A DNA stretch of 64,000 nucleotides from Marinomonas gallaica (GTDB taxonomy: Bacteria; Pseudomonadota; Gammaproteobacteria; Pseudomonadales; Marinomonadaceae). The first letter of the stretch is position 1; each line of letters starts with the position of its first letter. Made by a program: the position numbers and the translations under genes. The stretch is from assembly GCF_001639745.1 (NCBI RefSeq), contig NZ_LTAX01000001.1:186001-250000 (forward strand), written 5' to 3'. A model generated the notes under the pieces. It did not search any database, was not told the origin of the DNA, and worked only from the letters and a program-made list of their open reading frames with translations. Below, piece by piece: positions 49,271 to 59,995 of the stretch.

Positions 49271-51094
49271 ATGATGCGTTTCATCGCTGTGATTACGACC
49301 CTACTTTTAACCAACGTCGCCCTGGCGTTCAACTTTAGCTCGCCTTTTAACTCTGAACCGGAGTTTCTTCCTGTTGATCAAGCTTTTAGTTTGTCAGTCA
49401 ACAGCGACGCAGAAGGGCAAGTATGGGCCACATGGCACATCACCGATGGCTACTACTTATACCGCCATCAACTAAACGTCACAAGCGATCAAGAACCCTC
49501 GTTAGATTTCGCCGAGATTCCAAACGGTGAACTAAAACAAGACCCTTACTTTGGTGAAGTCGAAGTCTACCATGAACGTTTAAAACTCCCGCTTTCTTTG
49601 GATAACCGAGACACTTCCAAACAAGTCGATTTTATCATCAGCTATCAAGGTTGTGCTGAAAAAGGGCTGTGCTACCCGCCTCAGAAAGTGCCAATGTCAG
49701 TGGAGTTTCCGCCACAAGCTTTAGCTACAATAAGTAACAGCACTGACACGACCCCTACTAAAACATTCGAACTGTCCGAAGCACAGCAAGTAACAAACCT
49801 TATTAGCCAAGCGTCCTTTGTTAACATGCTGCTTATTATGTTTGGAATAGGCCTACTGCTGTCACTCACACCATGCGTGCTGCCTATGATACCAATAGTG
49901 AGTGCTATTGTTGTGGGCAGCAAAGCTAAAGGTTGGTCTGGTCTCTATCTTTCAGCAGTCTACGTCCTTGGTATGGCGACGACTTACGGCCTTATTGGCG
50001 CGCTGGCAGGCTGGTTTGGAACTCAACTAAACCTTCAAGCAGCACTTCAGAGCCCATCCATCCTGTTCGTCAGTGTCTTACTCTTCATTGCACTCTCACT
50101 GGCGATGTTTGGTGTTTATGAATTGCGTTTACCCAGTGGCCTTCAAGATCGCCTTGATAGACTTTCTAATAAATCTCAAAACAGTCGTTCACGTATACTC
50201 GGCATCTTTTTCGCTGGCGTATTTGCAACATTGGTCGTTTCCCCCTGTGTTTCCGCACCGCTAGCGGGAGTTGTACTGTATATCAGCACCACGTCAGATG
50301 CAGCCTATGGTGCAATGGCATTATTCAGTATGGGTCTTGGCATGGGAATGCCACTGCTGCTTGTGGGCGCACTGGGAAGCAAGGTGTTACCTAAAAATGG
50401 CGCTTGGTTAGAAGATATTAAAAAACTGATGGGATTTGCCATGCTAGGCCTTGCGATATGGCTTGCCAATCGCTGGCTAGCTGAAGCCTACCATCTGTTC
50501 ATGTGGGGGTTACTAAGTCTATCCTTGGCAGCATTTTTCTTTCATCGTATCAGTACCGGCACGTCTCATCCGGTGCGATGGTTTATTGCCTTGCTTGCCT
50601 TCACTGTTGGCTTTGCAGAAATAATAGGCGGTTTTACAGGCAGTCATAGCCCAATAACGCCACTGAACCGGCTAACAACTGCGCAAAATAATGCTCAACA
50701 GCAGAGTATTAGCGTGCCCTATTATGAAACAATTGGTTCTTTAGAGGAGCTAAATGTCATTCAACAAAAAAGTACATTGCCTGTTGTTATCGACCTTTAT
50801 GCCGATTGGTGTATCAGCTGCAAAATCACAGAAGAAGAAGTATTTAAACACCCTGACATATTACCACTTTTGAGCAAGGTCACCTTTGTTCAAGTCGATG
50901 TCACAGAGAATAACGAGCAAAACCAAGCACTGCTAAAACAATTTCAGCTGTTTGGCCCACCTGCCATGTTGTTTTTTGATACCAATGAACAACTATTAGA
51001 CAACTATTCTTTAGTAGGTGAGCCAACCAAGGAAGAAGTAAAAGCACGTCTTGACGCCCTCTTGTCAAATAACCCAACCAAGATGGTATACTAG
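49271..51094 (+). CDS. dsbD: Thiol:disulfide interchange protein DsbD
   Basis: A 607-residue DsbD carrying electrons from thioredoxin across the inner membrane to periplasmic thiol proteins. The start is the ATG at 49271, giving a signal peptide (MMRFIAVITTLLLTNVALA). The periplasmic alpha domain has a cysteine pair in YQGCAEKGLCYPP. The eight-helix membrane domain has LTPCVLPMIPIV and VSPCVSAPLAGVV. The C-terminal thioredoxin-like domain has DWCISCK. All six redox cysteines are in place. It lies divergent from the lipoprotein gene with 100 bases between starts. Confidence 0.96.
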   Translation: MMRFIAVITTLLLTNVALAFNFSSPFNSEPEFLPVDQAFSLSVNSDAEGQVWATWHITDGYYLYRHQLNVTSDQEPSLDFAEIPNGELKQDPYFGEVEVYHERLKLPLSLDNRDTSKQVDFIISYQGCAEKGLCYPPQKVPMSVEFPPQALATISNSTDTTPTKTFELSEAQQVTNLISQASFVNMLLIMFGIGLLLSLTPCVLPMIPIVSAIVVGSKAKGWSGLYLSAVYVLGMATTYGLIGALAGWFGTQLNLQAALQSPSILFVSVLLFIALSLAMFGVYELRLPSGLQDRLDRLSNKSQNSRSRILGIFFAGVFATLVVSPCVSAPLAGVVLYISTTSDAAYGAMALFSMGLGMGMPLLLVGALGSKVLPKNGAWLEDIKKLMGFAMLGLAIWLANRWLAEAYHLFMWGLLSLSLAAFFFHRISTGTSHPVRWFIALLAFTVGFAEIIGGFTGSHSPITPLNRLTTAQNNAQQQSISVPYYETIGSLEELNVIQQKSTLPVVIDLYADWCISCKITEEEVFKHPDILPLLSKVTFVQVDVTENNEQNQALLKQFQLFGPPAMLFFDTNEQLLDNYSLVGEPTKEEVKARLDALLSNNPTKMVY

Positions 51095-51116
51095 AGGTTA
51101 ATTTTTAACCTCTTTT
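51093..51116 (+). terminator. Rho-independent terminator after dsbD
   Basis: A 9-bp stem (AGAGGTTAA/TTAACCTCT) with a 3-base loop ends in a short T run. The stop codon of dsbD lies in the 5' arm. Confidence 0.75.
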
Positions 51117-51145
51117 ACAAGATATAGGTTTTTTATCTACAAAAC

Positions 51146-51174
51146 TGGACAATATCGCGCTTTTTACTGATAAT
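51146..51174 (+). promoter_or_regulatory. Sigma-70-type promoter for accBC
   Basis: TGGACA and GATAAT are 17 bases apart, each matching five of six consensus bases. Transcription would start near 51181, giving a leader of about 130 bases before accB, which carries a small CTGTC/GACAG hairpin. Confidence 0.7.
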
Positions 51175-51311
51175 TTCCCGTTAATTGGATTTCTTACTGA
51201 GTTCTACTCTGCAGCCTAAGCGTTGCTTTTAGCTCTCAGTGCCGCCTGCCCTGTCGTTCCATCACAGGACAGAACTAGACTGAATACATAGACAGAGAAA
51301 AGAGAGTCAAC

Positions 51312-51761
51312 ATGGACATTCGCAAAATTAAAAAACTTATCGAGCTACTAGAAGAATCTAACGTATACGAGATCGAGATCAAAGAAGGCGAAGAGGCAGT
51401 TCGAATCAGTCGTGGCGGCGCTCCAGTTGCAGCCCCTCAATACTACCCAGCACCAGCACCTACAGCCGCGCCAGCGCCTGCAGCAGCGCCAACCGCTGAA
51501 GCTGCACCGGCAGAAGCCGCTTTTTCTGGCCACTCTGTAAATTCCCCAATGGTCGGTACTTTCTATGCGTCTCCAGCACCTGGTGCGAACGCATTTGTTG
51601 AAGTTGGCCAGAAAGTAAACGTTGGTGATACGATCTGTATCGTTGAAGCGATGAAAATGATGAACCAAATTGAAGCAGACAAAGCCGGTACAATTGGCGC
51701 TATCCTTGCAACTGATGGTGAGCCAGTAGAATTTGACCAACCGCTTGTTACCATCATTTAA
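51312..51761 (+). CDS. accB: Biotin carboxyl carrier protein of acetyl-CoA carboxylase
   Basis: A 149-residue BCCP, carrying the biotin of acetyl-CoA carboxylase. The biotinylated lysine is K115 in [12 protein letters not shown] proline/alanine linker (about 40-75) separates a short N-terminal segment ([20 protein letters not shown]) from the C-terminal biotinyl domain with [19 protein letters not shown]. coli AccB is 156 residues. It starts the accB-accC operon and has a good promoter 140 bases upstream. The linker's GC-rich codons create long antisense open frames that are not genes. Confidence 0.97.
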   Translation: MDIRKIKKLIELLEESNVYEIEIKEGEEAVRISRGGAPVAAPQYYPAPAPTAAPAPAAAPTAEAAPAEAAFSGHSVNSPMVGTFYASPAPGANAFVEVGQKVNVGDTICIVEAMKMMNQIEADKAGTIGAILATDGEPVEFDQPLVTII

Positions 51762-51782
51762 TCCACTGCCAAAGGTTTCATC

Positions 51783-53123
51783 ATGCTAGATAAAGTATTG
51801 ATTGCTAACCGAGGCGAAATTGCACTGCGTATTCTTCGCGCTTGTAAAGAACTCGGTATTAAAACGGTTGCGGTTCACTCTAAAATTGACCGTGAATTAT
51901 TACACGTACGCCTTGCAGACGAATCGATCTGTATTGGCCCGAACCCATCAAAAGACAGCTATCTGAATATTCCAGCGCTAATCAGTGCGGCAGAATTGAC
52001 TGATACGTCTGCGATCCACCCTGGTTACGGTTTCCTTGCTGAAAACGCAGACTTTGCGGAACAAGTTGAACGCTCAGGCTTTGCTTTCATCGGTCCACGT
52101 GCTGAAACAATTCGCTTAATGGGTGATAAAGTGTCTGCCATCAAAGCGATGCGTGAAGCAAACGTACCGACAGTACCTGGCTCCAATGGTCCAGTACCCT
52201 CTGACCCAGAAGCTTGTATGCGTATTGCTCGTGAGATTGGCTATCCAGTTATCGTCAAAGCAGCAGCCGGCGGCGGTGGTCGTGGTATGCGTGTTGTACA
52301 CAACGAAGGCAGCCTTCTTAAATCAATCAGCGTCACACAATCTGAAGCAGGCTCTTACTTTGGCGATAGCACGGTTTATATGGAGAAATTCCTAACTAAC
52401 CCACGTCACGTTGAAGTCCAAGTTCTAGCCGACGGCCAAGGCAATGCCGTACATCTTTACGATCGCGATTGTTCTTTGCAGCGTCGTCATCAAAAAGTAT
52501 TGGAAGAAGCACCAGCACCTCATCTTGATCCTGAGTCTCGCGCGCAATGTCTAAAATCTTGTGTGGATGCGTGTATCAAGATCGGTTACCGCGGCGCAGG
52601 TACATTTGAATTCCTTTACGAAGATGGTCGCTTCTACTTTATTGAGATGAACACCCGTGTTCAAGTGGAGCACCCTGTAACCGAAATGGTAACAGGCATA
52701 GACATCGTAAAAGAACAGCTACGAATTGCCAGCGGCTTACCTCTTTCAATTACACAAGAAGACGTGAAGCTAAACGGTCATGCAGTTGAAGCACGTATCA
52801 ATGCTGAAGACCCTAAAACCTTCATGCCTAGCCCGGGTAAAGTTAACTACTTCCATGCGCCTGGCGGCATGGGTGTACGAGTAGACTCTCACCTTTACAG
52901 TGGCTACACCGTTCCACCAACGTACGACTCTATGATCGCAAAAATCATTTGTTTTGCGAACACGCGTGAAGAAGCACTTAAACGTCTAGAAGTTGCATTG
53001 GATGAAACGTTCGTAGACGGTATCAAAACCAATATCGATCTACAAAAAGATCTTGTTACGGATTCCAACTTCATTGCTGGTGGCGTAAACATCCATTACT
53101 TGGAAAAGAAACTGGGCCTATAA
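51783..53123 (+). CDS. accC: Biotin carboxylase
   Basis: A 446-residue AccC, carboxylating biotin on AccB with ATP and bicarbonate (E. coli 449). ATP-grasp domain with [14 protein letters not shown] (glycine-rich loop), [37 protein letters not shown], and the C-terminal domain with [13 protein letters not shown]. The N-terminus [20 protein letters not shown] is invariant. It lies 21 bases after accB. A hairpin of 11 bp follows the stop, with prmA next on the same strand. Confidence 0.98.
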   Translation: MLDKVLIANRGEIALRILRACKELGIKTVAVHSKIDRELLHVRLADESICIGPNPSKDSYLNIPALISAAELTDTSAIHPGYGFLAENADFAEQVERSGFAFIGPRAETIRLMGDKVSAIKAMREANVPTVPGSNGPVPSDPEACMRIAREIGYPVIVKAAAGGGGRGMRVVHNEGSLLKSISVTQSEAGSYFGDSTVYMEKFLTNPRHVEVQVLADGQGNAVHLYDRDCSLQRRHQKVLEEAPAPHLDPESRAQCLKSCVDACIKIGYRGAGTFEFLYEDGRFYFIEMNTRVQVEHPVTEMVTGIDIVKEQLRIASGLPLSITQEDVKLNGHAVEARINAEDPKTFMPSPGKVNYFHAPGGMGVRVDSHLYSGYTVPPTYDSMIAKIICFANTREEALKRLEVALDETFVDGIKTNIDLQKDLVTDSNFIAGGVNIHYLEKKLGL

Positions 53124-53134
53124 TGCGCTCAATT

Positions 53135-53160
53135 ACTACACCTCCGCTCGGAGGTGTAGT
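53135..53160 (+). terminator. Hairpin between accC and prmA
   Basis: A perfect 11-bp stem (ACTACACCTCC/GGAGGTGTAGT) with a GCTC loop lies 11 bases after accC. It has no T run, so it is more likely an mRNA stabiliser than a full terminator. Confidence 0.5.
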
Positions 53161-53219
53161 ACCCTCCTCTAAACATCAGAATTAACCGACTTACGATAGT
53201 CTCAACTGGACCTTACCCC

Positions 53220-54107
53220 ATGCCTTGGTTGCAAATTCGCGTTCATACAACGCCAGAGCACGTACCCGCTTACGAAGATGCCATGCTTGAATGTGGCGCA
53301 CTAGTCGTCACGTTTGAAGATGTTCATGATGACCCTGTTTATGAGCCGGATCTAAATACTACACCTCTTTGGAAGCACACCCGTGTCACAGGGCTTTTCG
53401 ATGCCGATGCAGATCTAGAGCAAATTCGTAATGTTATTGAGCACAAAGCTCAACATTTAGGGCAATCTAACATTGACCTCAAAATCGAAATACTAGAAGA
53501 CAAAGACTGGATTCGTGAATGGATGGACAGCTACCATCCAATTCAGTTTGGCAAGCGTCTTTGGGTTTGCCCAAGCTGGCGTGATGTGCCAGACGACAAA
53601 GCCGTGAATTTAATCCTAGACCCAGGTCTGGCCTTTGGTACGGGCACTCACCCAACCACAGCTTTGTGCCTTGAATGGTTAGATTCAATTGATTGTCAAA
53701 ACAAGAGCATTATCGATTATGGCTGTGGCTCAGGTATTTTAGGCATCGCAGGCTTATTACTTGGCGCTAATAACATGGTGGGGATTGATATTGACCCTCA
53801 AGCGGTACAAGCGACCCAAGCCAATGCTGAACGCAACCACATCACCCCCGATCGCTACGAAGTGAAACTACCGCCTTACGACAGTGACGTTGAAGCAGAT
53901 ATTGTCGTGGCGAATATTTTAGCGGGACCTTTGGCTGAGCTGTCCGACACCATTTCAAAGTTAGTAAAACAAGGTGGATTACTCGCACTTTCTGGTATCC
54001 TTGAGTCTCAAGCTCACTCGGTTGTCGAAGCTTACAAACCTTGGTTTAAAATTGAATCCATCGTCGAAAAAGAGGAATGGATTCGGATTGTGGCAAAAAA
54101 GTTGTAG
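53220..54107 (+). CDS. prmA: Ribosomal protein L11 methyltransferase
   Basis: A 295-residue PrmA trimethylating ribosomal protein L11. The N-terminal substrate-binding domain (about 1-100) begins MPWLQIRVHTTPEHVPAYED. The SAM-binding domain has DPGLAFGTGTHPTTALCLEW, IDYGCGSGILGIAGLLLGA and IVVANILAGPLAELS. Length matches E. coli (293). It follows accBC and precedes the DUF3426 gene by 23 bases; this order is shared with pseudomonads. Confidence 0.97.
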   Translation: MPWLQIRVHTTPEHVPAYEDAMLECGALVVTFEDVHDDPVYEPDLNTTPLWKHTRVTGLFDADADLEQIRNVIEHKAQHLGQSNIDLKIEILEDKDWIREWMDSYHPIQFGKRLWVCPSWRDVPDDKAVNLILDPGLAFGTGTHPTTALCLEWLDSIDCQNKSIIDYGCGSGILGIAGLLLGANNMVGIDIDPQAVQATQANAERNHITPDRYEVKLPPYDSDVEADIVVANILAGPLAELSDTISKLVKQGGLLALSGILESQAHSVVEAYKPWFKIESIVEKEEWIRIVAKKL

Positions 54108-54130
54108 CCAATTAAGGAAACACCACGCTT

Positions 54131-55522
54131 ATGTCTGAAAGCATGATCACACGCTGCCCTAAATGTTCCACTACTTTCCGCGTCACTCAGGAAGTCCTGA
54201 GTATGGCAAAAGGCAAAGTCCGCTGTGGTCAATGCTTTCATATTTTTACAGCAGCGCCAGCACAAGGTTCAGCCCCCACCCCCAACAAAGTCGCTGCCAC
54301 CAAACCAACACCTCAACCCAAACCTGATCCTGCATCAGCGCCCAAAGTAACGGAGCCGCCAACCAATTCACCTGAACAAAAACCATCTGAGCCATCCAAA
54401 CAAGAAACAGCAAAGCCACCTAGACCCATACAGCCAACTAAAGAAAAGGCACCAACGCCTGAAACCGTTAGCAATGATGGCAGTGTTAATCCTGATTGGC
54501 TAAACACTCTGTTTGATGAGGACGATCTTACGCCCTACTCGCCACCCAAAGGTACTGATGAGCGCTTTGTGGAAAGCATGGAAAAGGACGATCTCTTTGG
54601 CGATTTAGACACACCCAAAACCAAACCTACTCCACCTGCTTCTAAATCCAAGCAAGCAAAATCGTCACCGACTCAACCTGCGCGCAAAGAAGAGTTGGCA
54701 CCATGGGAAGTTGAGCTAGCAGAGCTGGAATCACAGATGAGTGCTCAATCACCCGCTTCTGCGCCAGTATTCAGTGAACAGTTGCAAGCAAAACGTGAGT
54801 CTCAAACATCTAAACAGACATCGCCACCAGCAAACAGCATGAATCAAGTACTCGGAGCGGATGAGCCGGATTATATGCACGCGCTGCATTCTCTAGCTCA
54901 AGATGTTTCCAAACATGATACGTTATCGGATTCCGAATACTCTTCCCAAGAGTCAATGAAACAGCTAGCAGCTGAATACAGCCTCGCAACATTAACCGAT
55001 ACAGAACAACCTAAAAAGCGCCGTAAGAAAGCAAGGTTCACATGGTTATGGACGCTCGGAACCTTGGCTGCTCTTATCTTACTGGCCGTGCAAGTGGGGG
55101 TTGGCTACTTTGAACAAGGTAGCCGCTCAGCACAATTTCGCGGTTTCTACAAAGCAGCGTGCTCTTATATTGGCTGCACTCTGCCAACGTATGAAGATAT
55201 AACGGCTGTCGACATCGAGCATGTTCGTATTCAAAGTCACCCAACACTGACCAATGCACTGCAAGTCAATGCCATTATGACTAACAGTAGCCGCTTTGCT
55301 CAACCTATGCCCAAGCTGGCCTTGGAATTCTACGATTTAAATGGCCGCCCTGTCGCTGCGCGCCTTTTTTCTCCACAAGATTACCTACACAAAGATTTCT
55401 TAGACATTACCTTCATGCCTCCTAGCACACCTATCCATATTGTTATCCCGATTCAGGACCCTGGTGCGCGTGCCGTTACACACCAAATTAAAGTCTTTTC
55501 TAACGGGACTCAGTCCTACTAA
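54131..55522 (+). CDS. Zinc-ribbon plus DUF3426 membrane protein
   Basis: A 463-residue protein. The N-terminal zinc ribbon of the MJ0042 type is TRCPKCSTTFRVTQE then GKVRCGQCFHIF (two CxxC). A long linker rich in proline, lysine, serine and threonine (about 45-290) is variable. One membrane helix, WLWTLGTLAALILLAVQVG, and a C-terminal DUF3426 domain (about 330-463, CTLPTYEDI, LTNALQVNAIM, PMPKLALEFYDLNGRPVA) follow. The domain should lie in the periplasm if the ribbon is cytoplasmic. Same place as in Pseudomonas, between prmA and dusB. Confidence 0.9.
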   Translation: MSESMITRCPKCSTTFRVTQEVLSMAKGKVRCGQCFHIFTAAPAQGSAPTPNKVAATKPTPQPKPDPASAPKVTEPPTNSPEQKPSEPSKQETAKPPRPIQPTKEKAPTPETVSNDGSVNPDWLNTLFDEDDLTPYSPPKGTDERFVESMEKDDLFGDLDTPKTKPTPPASKSKQAKSSPTQPARKEELAPWEVELAELESQMSAQSPASAPVFSEQLQAKRESQTSKQTSPPANSMNQVLGADEPDYMHALHSLAQDVSKHDTLSDSEYSSQESMKQLAAEYSLATLTDTEQPKKRRKKARFTWLWTLGTLAALILLAVQVGVGYFEQGSRSAQFRGFYKAACSYIGCTLPTYEDITAVDIEHVRIQSHPTLTNALQVNAIMTNSSRFAQPMPKLALEFYDLNGRPVAARLFSPQDYLHKDFLDITFMPPSTPIHIVIPIQDPGARAVTHQIKVFSNGTQSY

Positions 55523-55675
55523 ATGTGCATTTATTGAACACATTGAAAATAAGCACAAAAATTAGCCAATTTATGAGTTGTCAAGACTTCAAAAATTCGA
55601 ATCCCCTAGGTATTATTCACGCCCGCTCGACGGTGTAGCAGATCTTTAACAACAGATTCGGTATTTAGAGACATC

Positions 55676-56641
55676 ATGGCCTTCAATATTGGCAACTTCA
55701 GCATCGAAAAGCCCGTTATTCTTGCCCCAATGGCTGGTGTGACAGACTTACCCTTTCGACGTCTTTGCCACCAACACGGTGCAGGCTTAGTTGTGTCAGA
55801 AATGGTCACATCTGATGTACGTCTTTGGGACACCAATAAAAGTCGTATGCGCTTGGTTCATGACGCAGAGGTAGCACCTCGCTCAGTACAAATTGCTGGC
55901 GCAGATCCCGTAATGATGGCTCAAGCGGCTCGTCAAAATGTGGAACTGGGCGCGCAAATCATTGATATAAACATGGGTTGCCCTGCTAAGAAGGTACTCA
56001 ACAAAGCGGCTGGTTCTGCTTTGTTACAAAACGAGTCCTTAGTACAAACAATACTCGAATCTGTGGTAAGTAGTGTTGACGTTCCTGTAACGCTTAAGAT
56101 CCGTACAGGTTGGTCTCTTGATCAACGCAACGGCTTAACAATAGCGAAAATTGCCGAACAATCAGGTATTCAAGCTTTAGCAGTGCATGGCCGCACACGC
56201 GCTTGTAAGTTTAAAGGCGACGTAGAATACGACACCATTGCAAAGATTAAGCAATCGATTTCGATTCCAGTCTTTGCCAATGGCGACATTCAAAACGCGC
56301 AGCAAGCGAAGCAGGTTTTAGACTATACCAAAGCAGACGCTGTCATGATTGGTCGCGCCGCTCAAGGACGCCCATGGATATTTCGGGAAGTCAATCACTA
56401 CCTAGAACACAACGAGCTTTTACCGCCCCCTTCATCGGATGAAGTTAAAGCCATCGTTATCAATCATGTGAAAGCATTGCATGATTTTTACGGTAGCTAC
56501 ATGGGAACAAGAATTGCGCGTAAGCACGTTGGTTGGTATCTGCAAACACTGGCAGACACAACGCCATTTCGCAGCCAGTTTAATCGCATCGAAGATGCAC
56601 AAGAACAGCTCGATCTGTTGAATGAATTCTTTGTTTCTTAG
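55676..56641 (+). CDS. dusB: tRNA-dihydrouridine synthase B
   Basis: A 321-residue DusB (identical length to E. coli), reducing uridine at position 17 of tRNA with FMN and NADPH. Landmarks: PVILAPMAGVTDLPFRRLC, INMGCPAKKV (the catalytic cysteine in MGCPAKK), VTLKIRTGW, LAVHGRTRACKFKG and ANGDIQN. The ATG follows TTAGAGACATC. It precedes fis and in E. coli the two form one operon; here 100 bases separate the dusB stop and the chosen fis start. Confidence 0.97.
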   Translation: MAFNIGNFSIEKPVILAPMAGVTDLPFRRLCHQHGAGLVVSEMVTSDVRLWDTNKSRMRLVHDAEVAPRSVQIAGADPVMMAQAARQNVELGAQIIDINMGCPAKKVLNKAAGSALLQNESLVQTILESVVSSVDVPVTLKIRTGWSLDQRNGLTIAKIAEQSGIQALAVHGRTRACKFKGDVEYDTIAKIKQSISIPVFANGDIQNAQQAKQVLDYTKADAVMIGRAAQGRPWIFREVNHYLEHNELLPPPSSDEVKAIVINHVKALHDFYGSYMGTRIARKHVGWYLQTLADTTPFRSQFNRIEDAQEQLDLLNEFFVS

Positions 56642-56741
56642 CGCATTAAGAAACATTTCTGGTACCTGAATAGTGTACGAAGTCACTCACTTCGCAGACG
56701 CTTATTTCAAAATGGTTAGCTTTAAAATAGAAGGTTATTCT

Positions 56742-57020
56742 GTGGTAGATCAAACACATACTCAAACGTTTCAAACAGCTTCGGCTGAGCAATCGCAAAC
56801 CCTGCGCGATAATGTAGAAAAAGCTTTGCAAAACTACTTTGCTCACCTAGACGGCCAACCTGTAACTGATTTGTACCAACTAGTGTTAGCAGAAGTAGAG
56901 GCTCCTCTACTTGAGTCAGTAATGAATTACACTAAAGACAATCAAACTAAAGCGTCCGCGATTCTAGGCTTAAATCGTGGTACGCTTCGTAAAAAGCTGA
57001 AGCAGTACGGTATGCTGTAA
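56742..57020 (+). CDS. fis: DNA-binding protein Fis
   Basis: A nucleoid protein of about 92 residues. The N-terminal part is variable; the conserved core [20 protein letters not shown] and the C-terminal helix-turn-helix ([20 protein letters not shown]) are typical. I chose the GTG at 56742 because AGAAGG lies seven bases upstream; an ATG at 56712 or a GTG at 56673 would add residues but have no ribosome-binding site. Fis bends DNA at growth-phase promoters. It follows dusB and is closed by a strong terminator. Confidence 0.9.
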   Translation: MVDQTHTQTFQTASAEQSQTLRDNVEKALQNYFAHLDGQPVTDLYQLVLAEVEAPLLESVMNYTKDNQTKASAILGLNRGTLRKKLKQYGML

Positions 57021-57022
57021 AT

Positions 57023-57048
57023 AAAAAAGGGCGTCTGCGCCCTTTTTT
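57023..57048 (+). terminator. Rho-independent terminator after fis
   Basis: A perfect 11-bp stem (AAAAAAGGGCG/CGCCCTTTTTT) with a TCTG loop, directly after the fis stop. The T run is included in the 3' arm. Confidence 0.95.
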
Positions 57049-57103
57049 CGTTTTACCCGTTCCCCTAACTTTATAAATCGTTAATCACATTACGAGAAGC
57101 ATC

Positions 57104-58672
57104 ATGGCAAACACGACTCCAATTAAACGCGCCCTTATCAGCGTTTCAGACAAAACTGGCATTGTAGAATTTGCACGCGAATTGGCCGACCAAGGCGTGG
57201 AAATCCTTTCTACAGGTGGTACTTACAAACTGTTGCTAGAAAATAACGTCGCAGCAGTTGAAGTATCTGACTACACAGGCTTCCCTGAAATGATGGATGG
57301 TCGAGTTAAGACGCTTCACCCTAAAGTACACGGTGGCATCTTAGGTCGTCGTGATATCGACGGTGCCATCATGCAAGAACACGGTATCAATGAAATTGAT
57401 ATGGTCGTTGTTAACCTTTACCCATTCGAAGCGACCATTGCTCGCCCTGATTGCGACCTACCAATGGCGATTGAAAACATCGACATCGGCGGCCCAACCA
57501 TGGTTCGTTCTGCCGCAAAGAACCACAAAGACGTCGCAATTGTTGTGGACCCTTCTCACTACCAAGGCATCCTTGCATCATTGAAAGAAAATGGTGGTCT
57601 TACATACGACCAACGTTTCGACCTAGCCGTACAAGCGTTTGAACACACGTCAAACTACGATGGCAACATCGCAAACTTCCTAGGCAAGAAAGTAGAAGGT
57701 GGCAGCGAAGACTTCCCTCGCACGTTCAACTTGCAATTCAATAAGCAAGAAGAAATGCGTTACGGCGAAAACCCTCATCAAAAAGCGGCGTTCTACGTAG
57801 AATCAAATCCACAAGAAGCGTCTATCAGTACAGCTAAGCAGTTACAGGGTAAAGCACTGTCTTACAACAACATTGCTGACACTGACGCAGCACTTGAATG
57901 CGTTAAGAGCTTCCGAGAGCCTGCTTGTGTGATCGTTAAACATGCAAACCCATGTGGTGTTGCAACCGCTGAAAACCAGCTTGAAGCTTACGACCTAGCT
58001 TTTAAAACAGACCCAACATCTGCTTTCGGTGGCATCATTGCTTTCAACCAAGAGCTAACCGCTGAAACAGCACAAGCCATTGTGGATCGTCAGTTCGTCG
58101 AAGTCATCATTGCTCCTAAAGTCAGTGCTGCGGCGCTAGAAATCGTTGCGGCGAAACAAAACGTTCGTCTACTTGAGTGTGGCGAGTGGTCAGCAGACAA
58201 ACCTGCGGCGCTTGACTACAAACGAGTGAACGGTGGCCTACTGGTTCAAGATCGTGACGACGGTGCTGTAGAGCTGAGCGACCTTAAAGTCGTTTCTAAG
58301 CGTCAGCCTTCTGAAGAAGAACTAAAAGATCTTTTATTTGCTTGGAAAGTTGCGAAATTCGTAAAATCTAACGCTATTGTTTACGCTAAAGCAGGCCAAA
58401 CTATCGGCGTGGGCGCTGGCCAAATGAGCCGCGTTTACTCAGCTAAAATTGCGGGCATCAAGGCGGCAGACGAAAGCCTACAAGTAGAAGGTTCTGTCAT
58501 GGCATCGGATGCCTTCTTCCCGTTCCGTGATGGCATTGACGCTGCGGCAGCGGCAGGTATCACAGCGGTTATTCAACCAGGTGGCTCTATGCGTGATGAC
58601 GAAGTTATTGCAGCTGCAGACGAAGCTGGCATGACGATGGTCTTCACTGGCATGCGCCACTTCCGTCACTAA
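57104..58672 (+). CDS. purH: Bifunctional AICAR formyltransferase/IMP cyclohydrolase
   Basis: A 522-residue PurH catalysing the last two steps of IMP synthesis. The N-terminal MGS-like cyclohydrolase domain shows [25 protein letters not shown] and [17 protein letters not shown]. The C-terminal transformylase domain shows [22 protein letters not shown] and [11 protein letters not shown]. coli PurH is 529. It has its own start region after the fis terminator and is followed by purD 21 bases later. Confidence 0.98.
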   Translation: MANTTPIKRALISVSDKTGIVEFARELADQGVEILSTGGTYKLLLENNVAAVEVSDYTGFPEMMDGRVKTLHPKVHGGILGRRDIDGAIMQEHGINEIDMVVVNLYPFEATIARPDCDLPMAIENIDIGGPTMVRSAAKNHKDVAIVVDPSHYQGILASLKENGGLTYDQRFDLAVQAFEHTSNYDGNIANFLGKKVEGGSEDFPRTFNLQFNKQEEMRYGENPHQKAAFYVESNPQEASISTAKQLQGKALSYNNIADTDAALECVKSFREPACVIVKHANPCGVATAENQLEAYDLAFKTDPTSAFGGIIAFNQELTAETAQAIVDRQFVEVIIAPKVSAAALEIVAAKQNVRLLECGEWSADKPAALDYKRVNGGLLVQDRDDGAVELSDLKVVSKRQPSEEELKDLLFAWKVAKFVKSNAIVYAKAGQTIGVGAGQMSRVYSAKIAGIKAADESLQVEGSVMASDAFFPFRDGIDAAAAAGITAVIQPGGSMRDDEVIAAADEAGMTMVFTGMRHFRH

Positions 58673-58693
58673 GCATAGGAATAGGACACAAGC

Positions 58694-59983
58694 ATGAAGG
58701 TTCTTGTAATTGGTAACGGCGGGCGCGAACACGCGCTTGCTTGGAAAGCAGCTCAATCTGCAGACGTTGAAACCGTTTTCGTTGCCGCTGGCAATGCCGG
58801 CACAGCCATCGAGCCAAAACTTGAAAACGTTAACATCGACGGTGAAGACATCGACGCCCTAGTGACGTTCGCAAAAGAAAATGACATCGCTCTAACCATC
58901 GTTGGCCCTGAAGCGCCTCTGGTCATTGGGTTAGTGGATGCGTTTGAAAAAGAAGAATTGCCGATCTTTGGTCCAACAAAAGCAGCAGCACAGTTGGAAG
59001 GCTCAAAATCTTTCACAAAAGACTTTTTGGCACGCCATAACATCCCAACAGGTTCATACGGTAACTTTACCGAGATTCCTGCTGCGGTGGCTTACATCAA
59101 GCAGCAAGGTGCTCCGATTGTCGTGAAGGCCGACGGCCTAGCGGCTGGTAAAGGCGTTATTTTAGCGCAAACCGAAGAAGAAGCCATTGCCGCTGTAGAA
59201 GACATGTTAGCAGGTAACGCGTTTGGCGACGCTGGGTCACGTGTTGTCATCGAAGAGTTCCTATTTGGCGAAGAAGCTAGCTTCATAGTTATGGTCGACG
59301 GTGAGACTGTTCTACCGATGGCGTCTAGCCAAGACCATAAAGCACGCGATAACGGTGACTTAGGACCGAACACAGGCGGCATGGGGGCTTATTCCCCTGC
59401 TCCAGTAGTAACACCTGAAATTCATGATCGCATCATGAACGAAGTTATTATGCCAACTGTGAAAGGCATGAATGCCGAAGGCAATCGTTACCGTGGTTTT
59501 CTTTACGCTGGCGTTATGGTTGCACCTGATGGCACACCTAAAGTACTTGAGTACAACTGCCGTTTTGGTGACCCTGAAACACAGCCTATTATGATGCGTT
59601 TACGCTCTGACTTGGTTGCCATGTGTTTAGCTGCTGTAAACGGTGAGCTGGACTCTGTTGAAGCCGATTGGGACCCTCGCGCGAGTCTGGGTGTTGTTTT
59701 AGCCGCTGGCGGCTATCCTGCGTCTTACAACAAAGGCGATGTAATTTCAGGGTATGACGCTGAATTACCCGAGCACCAAAAAGTCTTTCATGCGGGAACA
59801 ACGCAAAAAGACGGCAACATTGTTACCAATGGTGGCCGTGTCTTGTGCGCCGTCTCTTTAGGCAATACGGTTGCCGAAGCGCAAGCTGGTGCTTACGAAG
59901 TCGTTAAACAAATCTCTTGGGATAAGGTTTACTTCCGTACCGATATCGGCCACCGCGCCGTATCTCGCGAACAACAGAAGTAA
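58694..59983 (+). CDS. purD: Phosphoribosylamine-glycine ligase
   Basis: A 429-residue PurD (GAR synthetase), identical in length to E. coli. It starts MKVLVIGNGGREHALAWK, with ATP-grasp motifs VVKADGLAAGKGVILA, EASFIVMVDG, DNGDLGPNTGGMGAYSPAP and YNCRFGDPETQ. The AGGACACAAGC before the ATG supports the start. It forms the purHD operon and is followed by a terminator. Confidence 0.98.
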   Translation: MKVLVIGNGGREHALAWKAAQSADVETVFVAAGNAGTAIEPKLENVNIDGEDIDALVTFAKENDIALTIVGPEAPLVIGLVDAFEKEELPIFGPTKAAAQLEGSKSFTKDFLARHNIPTGSYGNFTEIPAAVAYIKQQGAPIVVKADGLAAGKGVILAQTEEEAIAAVEDMLAGNAFGDAGSRVVIEEFLFGEEASFIVMVDGETVLPMASSQDHKARDNGDLGPNTGGMGAYSPAPVVTPEIHDRIMNEVIMPTVKGMNAEGNRYRGFLYAGVMVAPDGTPKVLEYNCRFGDPETQPIMMRLRSDLVAMCLAAVNGELDSVEADWDPRASLGVVLAAGGYPASYNKGDVISGYDAELPEHQKVFHAGTTQKDGNIVTNGGRVLCAVSLGNTVAEAQAGAYEVVKQISWDKVYFRTDIGHRAVSREQQK

Positions 59984-59995
59984 TCTTTACTACTC

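Noticed and set aside
51348-51740. A 130-codon open frame on the minus strand across accB
   Set aside because: It is an artefact of the alanine/proline-rich linker codons of accB; the tryptophan- and cysteine-rich translation resembles no protein.
58478-58756. Minus-strand frame across the purH-purD junction
   Set aside because: Shadow of two conserved genes.
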